Below, piece by piece: positions 50,984 to 57,464 of a stretch of DNA of 57,464 bases. The first letter of the stretch is position 1, and each line of letters opens with the position of its first letter. The notes below the pieces were generated by a model. It worked only from the letters and a program-made list of their open reading frames with translations. It did no database searches and had not been told where the DNA came from. Position numbers and translations under genes: made by a program. This DNA is from Chloroflexota bacterium (GTDB lineage Bacteria; Chloroflexota; Limnocylindria; QHBO01). Where the stretch lies: NCBI GenBank assembly GCA_025699005.1, contig JAILWI010000002.1, positions 367,246 through 424,709 on the forward strand. Direction: 5' to 3'.

Positions 50984-53775
50984 GCATGCCGAAGCGCGTC
51001 CTGGTGATCGGCTCGGGACCGATCCTCATCGGCCAGGCGGCCGAGTTCGACTATGCCGGCGTGCAGGCCTGCCTGGCCCTGCGCGCCGAGGGCGTCGAGA
51101 CGATCCTCGTCAACTCGAACCCGGCGACGGTCATGACCGATCCCGACGTGGGCGGCACGGTCGTGATCGGGCCGCTGACGCTCGACTTCGTGACGCGCGT
51201 CATCGCCGAGCACCGGCCCGACGCTCTCCTGCCGACGCTCGGCGGACAGACGGGTCTCAACCTGGCCGTGGCGCTGGACGACGCCGGCGTCCTGGCGGAG
51301 TACGACGTCCGCGTGCTCGGCACGCCGCTCGCGGCGGTGCGCGCCGCGGAGGACCGTGGCGGCTTCCGTGACCTCGTGACGGGGATCGGCGAGCCGGTGC
51401 CGGAGAGCGCGGTCGTCGAGTCGCTCGAGGACGGCATGACGTTCTTCAGGCACCTCGCCGCGCCGATCGTCATCCGTCCCGCGTTCACGCTCGGCGGGGG
51501 CGGCGGCGGCTTTGCCGCCACGGCCGCGGAGGCACGGACCCGGATCGCGGCCGGCCTGGCCGCCAGCCCCATCGGCCAGGTCCTCGTCGAGCGCAGCCTG
51601 CTCGGATGGTACGAGATCGAGTTCGAGGTCCTGCGGGACGCCGCCGACACGACGATCGCCATCTGCGGCATGGAGAACCTGGATCCGATGGGGGTCCACA
51701 CCGGGGACTCGATCGTCGTGGCGCCGATCCAGACCCTGCCCGACCCGGTCGTCCAGCGACTGCGCCGATGCGCCCTCAAGATCGTCCGCTCCCTGAAGCT
51801 CGAGGGCGGCTGCAACGTCCAGCTGTCCGTGGCGCCGGACGGCTCCGACTACCGGGTCATCGAGGTGAACCCGCGCGTCAGCCGCTCATCGGCGCTCGCG
51901 TCGAAGGCGACCGGCTACCCGATCGCGCGGATCGCCGCACTCATCGCGCTCGGCCGGCGGCTGCACGAGATGCCGAACCCGGCGACGGGCGGCAACAGCG
52001 CGGCCTTCGAGCCGGCCGTCGACTACGTCGTCGTCAAGCTCCCGCGATGGCCGTTCGACAAGTTCCCCGCCGCGGACCGCAGCCTCGGCGTGCAGATGAA
52101 GGCGACCGGCGAGGCGATGGCCATCGACCGCGAGTTCGGCCCGGCGCTGCTCAAGGCCATCCGCTCACTCGAGCCGCGCGGCCGAGGGTGGCTGTGGGAG
52201 GACCCGGCATGGAACCTCGAGCACCGTCCGCCGGATGACGTGCGCGCCTTCCTTTCCGCAAGCGACACGCGCCTGTGGCGCATCGTCGGTCTGCTGCGTC
52301 ACGGGTGGGCCGATGCCGCCGCGATCTCCGCGGCGACGGGCATCGCACCATGGTTCAGCGAGCGGATCGAGGAGCTCGTCCGCGCCGAGGAGCAGGTCGT
52401 CGGCTCGCCGCTCCTCGACGCGAAGCTGGCCGGCTTCGGCGACGCCGACATCGCCACGCTGTCCGGTGCGCCATGGGCCGCGGTACGCCGCGCGCGCGTC
52501 CGATCGGGGATCCACCCGGCGTATCGGCGAGTCGACACCTGCGCCGGCGAGTTCCCGGCCGAGACCCCGTACTTCTACTCGAGCTACGCCGATCCGGAGG
52601 TCGCCCCGCCCGCCGACCGCCAGAGCGTCATCGTCGTCGGCTCCGGGCCGATCCGCATCGGGCAGGGGATCGAGTTCGACTACTGCAGTGTCCGCGCCGC
52701 CTGGGCCGTGCGGGAGATGGGGCTGGATGCCGTGGTCGTCAACAACAACCCCGAAACGGTGTCGACCGATTACGACGCCTGCACGCGGCTCTACTTCGAG
52801 CCGCTCGACACCGAGAGCGTGCTCGACATCATCGACCACGAGCGGGCACTGACCGGCACGCCCCCGGTGGTCGTGCTGACCTTCGGCGGGCAGACGGCGA
52901 TCGACCTCGCCAAGGACCTGGCGTATGCCGACGTCCCGATCGCCGGCCTGTCGGCCGAGGCGATCGAGATCACCGAGGATCGCGAGCGGTTCGCGGCGCT
53001 CCTCGACGAGCTGGGAATCGAGGGACCGCGAGGGTCGCTGGCCGGCGACCGGGACGGTCTGCATGCGGCGATCTCAGGGCTCGGCGGCCTGCCGGTCATC
53101 GTCCGACCCTCGTGGGTCATCGGCGGTCGGGGCATCGCCGTGCTGCGCACCGACGAGGACGTGCGCGACTACCTCGCCACCGACGTCGGCTGGCCGCTCC
53201 GCGTCGATGAGCTGGTGGAGGGCATCGAGCTCGATGTCGACGCCATCAGCGACGGCTCGGACTGGGCCGTCCCGGGCATCCTCGAGCAGATCGATCCGCC
53301 GGGCATCCACTCCGGCGACAGCGTCGCCGTGCTGCCTCCGCAGCGCGTCGGGCGCGCCGTCCAGGAGCTGGCCGCCGCCGCCGCCGGGAAGATCGCCATG
53401 GCTCTCGGGCTGCGCGGCGTGCTCAACGTCCAGATGATCGCCACCGACGACCGGATCGTCGTCATCGAGGCGAACCCGCGCGCCAGCCGCACCGTCCCGA
53501 TCGTCGCCAAGGCCACCGGCCTCGACGTCGTGGCGATCGCCGTGCGCTGTGCCCTCGGCTCGTCACTCGCGGAGGCAGGCATGGCTCCGGGCCTGGCGGC
53601 CGATGGTCCGCGGGTGGCCGTCAAGGCGCCGATCGGGTCGCTGTGGCGCCTCCCCGGCGTCAGCGCCGACCTGGGCCCGGAGATGCGCTCGACCGGTGAG
53701 GTGCTCGGCCTGGCCGACACCGCCGATGAGGCGACGGACCTCGCGCGGCGCGCCGTGGCCGCACACGCCGGCTGA
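50980..53775 (+). CDS. carB: Carbamoyl-phosphate synthase large subunit lacking the allosteric domain
   Basis: CarB makes carbamoyl phosphate from bicarbonate, ammonia and two ATP. Both synthetase halves are present: RVLVIGSGPILIGQAAEFDYAG with a GGGGGGF ATP-grasp loop in the first, and SVIVVGSGPIRIGQGIEFDYC with PSWVIGGRGI in the second, separated by an oligomerisation domain. The protein stops at 931 residues, straight after the EMRSTGEVLGLADT motif. In E. coli (1073 residues) that motif leads into the MGS-like domain, which binds UMP and ornithine. That domain is missing and no fragment of it follows downstream. Confidence 0.94.
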   Translation: MSMPKRVLVIGSGPILIGQAAEFDYAGVQACLALRAEGVETILVNSNPATVMTDPDVGGTVVIGPLTLDFVTRVIAEHRPDALLPTLGGQTGLNLAVALDDAGVLAEYDVRVLGTPLAAVRAAEDRGGFRDLVTGIGEPVPESAVVESLEDGMTFFRHLAAPIVIRPAFTLGGGGGGFAATAAEARTRIAAGLAASPIGQVLVERSLLGWYEIEFEVLRDAADTTIAICGMENLDPMGVHTGDSIVVAPIQTLPDPVVQRLRRCALKIVRSLKLEGGCNVQLSVAPDGSDYRVIEVNPRVSRSSALASKATGYPIARIAALIALGRRLHEMPNPATGGNSAAFEPAVDYVVVKLPRWPFDKFPAADRSLGVQMKATGEAMAIDREFGPALLKAIRSLEPRGRGWLWEDPAWNLEHRPPDDVRAFLSASDTRLWRIVGLLRHGWADAAAISAATGIAPWFSERIEELVRAEEQVVGSPLLDAKLAGFGDADIATLSGAPWAAVRRARVRSGIHPAYRRVDTCAGEFPAETPYFYSSYADPEVAPPADRQSVIVVGSGPIRIGQGIEFDYCSVRAAWAVREMGLDAVVVNNNPETVSTDYDACTRLYFEPLDTESVLDIIDHERALTGTPPVVVLTFGGQTAIDLAKDLAYADVPIAGLSAEAIEITEDRERFAALLDELGIEGPRGSLAGDRDGLHAAISGLGGLPVIVRPSWVIGGRGIAVLRTDEDVRDYLATDVGWPLRVDELVEGIELDVDAISDGSDWAVPGILEQIDPPGIHSGDSVAVLPPQRVGRAVQELAAAAAGKIAMALGLRGVLNVQMIATDDRIVVIEANPRASRTVPIVAKATGLDVVAIAVRCALGSSLAEAGMAPGLAADGPRVAVKAPIGSLWRLPGVSADLGPEMRSTGEVLGLADTADEATDLARRAVAAHAG

Positions 53776-54047
53776 TCGTCGTCGTTCGCGCTTCGGGGCC
53801 GGGCATGAGGGAGGGCCGCCGAACTCCAGTACGGAGGGTCCTGGAATCCGACGGCCCCAAAGACCGGTGAGCACGGTTCACGCGAGACGAGGGCGCCGCA
53901 CTGGGTCGCGTCTGGCCCGAGCTTCCGTCGGCGACGGGCAACCACTCGTTTTCGCGCGGACCGGGTCGCTCCCGTGTCCACGGGTGAGGAGCGTAGCAAG
54001 CGGCATGCCGGATTGCGGGACATGCGTCGCGCGACGGAAGGTTTTTC
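53776..54047. other. 272-base gene-free gap with several strong hairpins
   Basis: No convincing ORF. Structures seen include a long-range stem GGGCCGCCG/CGACGGCCC (53813-53855) enclosing CTCC-AGTAC-GGAG. A nested hairpin GCTCC...CGTGTCCACG...GGAGC lies at 53968-53992, and a TTTTT run at 54042-54046. It separates carB (+) from the convergent membrane-protein gene, so part may be terminator. The rest could be an unrecognised structured RNA. I could not match it to SRP RNA, RNase P, tmRNA or 6S RNA. Confidence 0.35.
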
Positions 54048-54692
54048 CTAGCGGCGGCGAGCTCGGCCCTTCTGCTCGCCGCTCAGCTGCGTCTGGCGGC
54101 GTCGCAGGTATCCGCCGTACCACCCGCCGAGGAAACCGAGGGCCGCCTGGTAGATCGCCTGGACGAGCAGGTTGAGGATCACCGCGCCGGCACCGAAGGT
54201 CTCGGGCGTGGCGCCCTGCGAGGAGAAGGCGAAGAGCACGATCGCGGTCGCGATGGCGAACCCGAGGATCGCCGCGGCGATGCCGAACAGCGTCGGGCGC
54301 TGCCAGCCGAACCAGCCCGCCCCGATCAGTGAGCCGAACAGCAGGAACGTGCCGAACAGGCTGAGCGGATCGTTGGCGTACGTGAACGAGGCGTAGAAGC
54401 CGATGAAGGCGAGGACGCCGGGCACGAGCCACGCGAGCGGGTTCTGGCGCAGGAGGTAGATGCGCGAGGTGATCGGCCGGAGCGGTCCCTCGCCATGGAA
54501 GCCGGCAAGCGGGTCGGGGCGGTTCGGGAGCGGCGGCGCCGGGGGAAAGAGACGGCCGAAGATGCCGCCTCCTCCGCTCGCCCTCTCGGGCTCGGGATCC
54601 GGATCCTGCTCCTCCTCGGGAAGCTCACCGCGGGCGGCCAGGCGGGCACGTCGCCGCGCTTCGGCGCGTCGTGTTCGTTCATCGGTGGACAT
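54048..54692 (-). CDS. Multi-pass membrane protein, function unknown
   Basis: 214 residues. The N-terminal third is charged and proline-rich (RRAEARRRARLAARGELPEEEQ). Four transmembrane segments follow: LAWLVPGVLAFIGFYASF, LSLFGTFLLFGSLIGAGWFG, LFGIAAAILGFAIATAIVLF, and AVILNLLVQAIYQAALGFLGG. The tail is basic (QKGRARRR). The start at ATG 54692 fits the divergent spacing. I do not recognise the family. Confidence 0.7.
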   Translation of the reverse strand: MSTDERTRRAEARRRARLAARGELPEEEQDPDPEPERASGGGGIFGRLFPPAPPLPNRPDPLAGFHGEGPLRPITSRIYLLRQNPLAWLVPGVLAFIGFYASFTYANDPLSLFGTFLLFGSLIGAGWFGWQRPTLFGIAAAILGFAIATAIVLFAFSSQGATPETFGAGAVILNLLVQAIYQAALGFLGGWYGGYLRRRQTQLSGEQKGRARRR

Positions 54693-54804
54693 GGCCGCCG
54701 ATTTTACTGTGCTCGGCCCGCACGGTAATCGGTCGGAAACCGGACGGTAAGCGGCCACCCCGCATCCTCGCTGGGCCCGTCGCCTCCCGCCTGGGAGGTG
54801 TCTC

Positions 54805-57464
54805 GTGTCCATCGCCGTGCGGCTCGTCGTCGCCGCGCTCCTCATCGGCCTGCTCGCCCCGGTCGGACCGACCACGCGTGTCATGGCGGCCGTCGATCAC
54901 CTCGTGGTGAGCGAGGTCGTGACCGGTGGTGCCAGCGCCAGCGACGAGCTCATCGAGCTCTACAACCCGACCTCATCGGCGCTGCCGATCGAAGGATTGG
55001 AGCTCGTGTACGCCACCGCGACCGGAACGACGGTGAGCCGCCGGGCCGCATGGGACCTGGGCGCCGATCCTCTCGGACCCGGGCAGCACCTCCTCGTCGC
55101 CCACGAGCTGGGCATCTATGCCCCGATCGCCGACGTGACCTACGCGAGCGGCATGGCAGCCACGGGCGGCAGCGTCGCGCTGCGGATCCAGGGCGCCGCG
55201 ACGGCGATCGACGCCGTCGGGTGGGGCACCGCGGCGAGCAGCTGGCTCGAGGGAGCGCCGGTCGCCGCACCGCCCGCCGGCTCGAGCGTCGAGCGTCTCC
55301 CCGGCGGCGACCTCGGGTCGACGACGGACACGGACGACAACGCCGCCGACTTCGTGATCCGTCCCGTCCCTGATCCACGCAACCGCGGATCCAACCCGGT
55401 GCCCGAACCGGGGTCCACGGCCGCGCCGACTCCGTCACCCGATCCGACCGCTCCACCGCAGCCCACCGCGTCGCCCACTCCCACGCCCACGGAGTCGATC
55501 CTTCCCATCGCGACGGCTCGTGCCCTGCCGGATGACACCACGGTGACCATCGAGGCCGATGCCCTGACGAGCTCGACGTTCACCGAGGGCGGCGGGTACG
55601 TCGCCGACGGAAGCGGCGGCATCGCCGTCATCGTGGATGGATCCGCGTTCCAGCGCGGCGAGCGCGTGCGGCTCCGCGGAACGCTCGACACGCGCTACGC
55701 CCAGCGCACGCTGCGCGTGACGGCCTCGGGCCTGACCGTCGTTGGCGTCGGCGGTGGGACGGTCGCGCGTCCGGAGCTGACGGGCGCGGTGGGCGAGGAT
55801 GACGAGGCGATGCTCGTCGTCGTGCAGGGGCGCATCACCGGTGCCACGACCCAGCTGAGCGGTGGCGCCGCGTGGGATGTCGACGACGGGAGCGGTCCGG
55901 TGCGGGTCCTGGTCGGGTCGCAGACGGGCATCGACACGACGGGCTGGCAGCGCGACGTCACCGTGCGGGTGACGGGTCTCGTCGGGCAACGTGACTCGTC
56001 GGGGAGCGGGGTCGCCGGCTATCGCGTTCTGCCCCGCGATGCCGATGACGTCGTGCTCGGCGATGCGCCAGGGCCGTCGCCGGTGCCATCGGGACCGGCG
56101 AACGATCCGAGCCACACACCGTCGCCGACCCCTGCTCCGGGCGTGGTGTCGATTGCCCAGGCTCGCGCAGCGCCCAAGAACGCGAGGCTGACGGTGCGGG
56201 GTGTCGTGACCCTCCCTTCCGGCGCGCTCAACGCCGAGTCTGCGGTCATCCAGGACGGGACCGGCGCCATCCTGCTGCGACTGGGTGACGAGGTCGGACC
56301 GCTTCAGCTCGGGCGGCTGGTCGAGGTCGCCGGCACGCGCTCCACGAAGAGCGGCATGGAGTCCCTCCGCGTCGCGACGACACCACGCGACCTCGGTTCG
56401 TCCGTCGACCCCGAACCGCACGTGGTTCGCACCGGGGATGCCACGGAGTTGCTCGAGGCGCGCCTCGTCATGGTTCGCGGTGCTGTCGTGGCGACGCCGC
56501 GTCGTGCCTCGAGTGGATCGGTCTCGTTCGAGGTCGACGACGGGAGCGGCCCCCTGCGCGTCCATGTCGGCACCGGCACCGGCATCGACATCGGGAACGA
56601 CGCCCTCCTTGCCGGCAGCTGGGTCGAGGTTGTCGGCGTCCTCGGACAGGAGACGACCGGCGCCCAGCCGCTGCGGGGATATCGCATCTGGCCGCGCGGG
56701 GCGTCCGACCTGCGGGTCATGGCGCCCGCCGCAACCGACGGCACGAGCTCGACCGCAGGCGATGCTTCGGCCGACGGTGGCGGCGGACATGCCGGCGTAT
56801 CACTCGCCGCGCTCAATCGGAACGACCTCGCGGAGGTGCGGGTCGGCGCAACGCTGGTGGCCGGTGCCTGGCCCGAGCTCGACCTTGCGGGGCTGCTCTG
56901 GGACGGCGAGCGGCTCGTGGGGATCGGGCCGGCCTCGAGCGAGCGGCTGGCGCCCGTGGCCGCGTCGCGCGCGCTGCCGGCTGCGCTCGAGCTCACGGGG
57001 CTCCATCGCGCGGGACATCGGGCCGCGGTCGGAATCGATGTCGTCGAGCTCGGAAGGGAGCCGGGCCAGGTCGCAGCCGGCCGCGGCCCGATCGCCGCGC
57101 CGCTCGGAGCCATCCCATCCCGGGGCGGGCCGGCCTGGGTCTCGCTCCTCGGGACCCTGCGCTCGACCGATGCCGGGCTCGTTCTCACGGTGCGCGGACG
57201 TGCCGTGCCCGTCGACCGTCGGTGTTCGGATGAGGATCCCGAGCCCCCGATGAGCGACTCGGTGGTGGTGACCGGCATCGGTCTCGGCGGGCCGCCGCGC
57301 ATCGTGGTCGGGTGGCGCGGGGTCTCCGCGGGGCCGCCGGGGGGGGGCGGGGGGGCGGGGGGGCCCGGGGTCGGGGAGGGGGGGGCGGCCGGCGGGGTGG
57401 CGGCGGGCGCCGAGCGGGCGGGGGAGGCCCCGCGCGGCCCGGCGGTGGGGCTCGTCGGCGGGGG
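54805..57464 (+). CDS. Secreted lamin-tail/OB-fold multidomain protein, 3'-truncated
   Basis: An open frame of 886 codons runs to the contig end with no stop. A GTG at 54805 with GGGAGG upstream starts a signal peptide (RLVVAALLIGLLAPVGPTTRVMAA). A lamin-tail domain follows (DHLVVSEVVTGGASASDELIELYNP to about residue 150), then a Pro/Thr/Ser linker. At least three OB-like repeats come next, each with a DDGSGP or QDGTG core (DVDDGSGPVRVLVG, IQDGTGAILLRLG, EVDDGSGPLRVHVG). The layout recalls secreted nuclease or surface proteins, but no nuclease domain is reached. The last 45 or so codons fall in unreliable sequence. Confidence 0.8.
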   Translation, partial: MSIAVRLVVAALLIGLLAPVGPTTRVMAAVDHLVVSEVVTGGASASDELIELYNPTSSALPIEGLELVYATATGTTVSRRAAWDLGADPLGPGQHLLVAHELGIYAPIADVTYASGMAATGGSVALRIQGAATAIDAVGWGTAASSWLEGAPVAAPPAGSSVERLPGGDLGSTTDTDDNAADFVIRPVPDPRNRGSNPVPEPGSTAAPTPSPDPTAPPQPTASPTPTPTESILPIATARALPDDTTVTIEADALTSSTFTEGGGYVADGSGGIAVIVDGSAFQRGERVRLRGTLDTRYAQRTLRVTASGLTVVGVGGGTVARPELTGAVGEDDEAMLVVVQGRITGATTQLSGGAAWDVDDGSGPVRVLVGSQTGIDTTGWQRDVTVRVTGLVGQRDSSGSGVAGYRVLPRDADDVVLGDAPGPSPVPSGPANDPSHTPSPTPAPGVVSIAQARAAPKNARLTVRGVVTLPSGALNAESAVIQDGTGAILLRLGDEVGPLQLGRLVEVAGTRSTKSGMESLRVATTPRDLGSSVDPEPHVVRTGDATELLEARLVMVRGAVVATPRRASSGSVSFEVDDGSGPLRVHVGTGTGIDIGNDALLAGSWVEVVGVLGQETTGAQPLRGYRIWPRGASDLRVMAPAATDGTSSTAGDASADGGGGHAGVSLAALNRNDLAEVRVGATLVAGAWPELDLAGLLWDGERLVGIGPASSERLAPVAASRALPAALELTGLHRAGHRAAVGIDVVELGREPGQVAAGRGPIAAPLGAIPSRGGPAWVSLLGTLRSTDAGLVLTVRGRAVPVDRRCSDEDPEPPMSDSVVVTGIGLGGPPRIVVGWRGVSAGPPGGGGGAGGPGVGEGGAAGGVAAGAERAGEAPRGPAVGLVGG
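57328..57464. other. Low-complexity G-rich contig end, probable assembly artefact
   Basis: From about 57328 the sequence becomes runs of G up to 9 long broken by single C or T, unlike anything else in the window. The reading frame stays open only because G-rich codons contain no stops. This looks like poly-G sequencing error at a contig end and should not be interpreted biologically. Confidence 0.75.

Noticed and set aside
53840..53860. tmRNA-like string CTGGAATCCGACGG
   Set aside because: It resembles the tmRNA 5' end (CTGGATTCGACGG), but no tRNA-like 3' half with T arm and CCA occurs within the gap.

Overview
The window is one end of a high-GC bacterial contig (about 70% GC by eye) with very tight gene packing. 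Most neighbouring genes share a 4-base ATGA or GTGA overlap. Several features together suggest Chloroflexota (a Limnocylindria-like lineage), with Actinomycetota as the alternative: a transcription-attenuating T-box on leuS, heme synthesis with HemQ, a split ImuA/ImuB/DnaE2 SOS mutasome, an F420-type luciferase-like oxidoreductase, and a SipW-type signal peptidase with TasA-like substrates. There is no 16S rRNA here, so the taxon is an inference.

Layout. 1-2367 (+): 3' part of obgE, then nadD, rsfS and a small zinc-ribbon gene. 2383-7080 (-): comEA, comEC, an HD-domain gene and holA. 7230-10690 (-): a leuS unit made of a promoter, a leucine T-box leader (specifier CUC), a complete tRNA-Ala(GGC) gene lying inside that leader, a GNAT gene and leuS. 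10685-12529: a SipW peptidase, a TasA-like protein and a divergent FN3-like secreted protein. 12526-20736 (-): eight heme genes, hemA-C-D-B-L-E-H plus hemQ between B and L, with a small SRPBCC gene downstream. 20840-25235 (-): a polar amino-acid ABC importer, followed upstream by tRNA-Ala(CGC). 25496-37484 (+): SOS-type genes in two blocks, imuA-imuB-small ORF and dnaE2, each behind a near-identical TAGAAC-N4-GTTCTA promoter. Between them lie GNAT, PRC-barrel, RibD-C-like, LLM oxidoreductase, VanY, MFS and lipoprotein genes. 37494-40773: cupin, DUF2330-like, cupredoxin, zinc-ribbon membrane protein and a VIT-type transporter. 40809-49685 (-): a complete arginine operon argH-C-J-B-R-G-A-D-F with an ARG box at its promoter. 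49764-53775 (+): carAB behind a PyrR-type RNA hairpin. 54048-57464: a membrane protein and a divergent lamin-tail/OB-fold secreted protein that runs off the contig, ending in unreliable G-rich sequence.

How it fits together. The heme genes convert glutamyl-tRNA to heme by the coproporphyrin route, and only the HemY/CgoX step is missing here. The arginine operon and carAB diverge from one intergenic region. That region carries an ArgR-type operator for one side and a PyrR-type translational switch for the other, and the encoded CarB lacks its usual allosteric domain. ImuA, ImuB and DnaE2 should form an error-prone repair system.

The observations most worth following are the tRNA-Ala gene embedded in the leuS T-box, a 132-base palindrome-ended repeat found inside both imuB and dnaE2 without breaking either frame, the twin SOS promoters with apparently leaderless starts, and the RNA-level control of a CarB without its regulatory domain.
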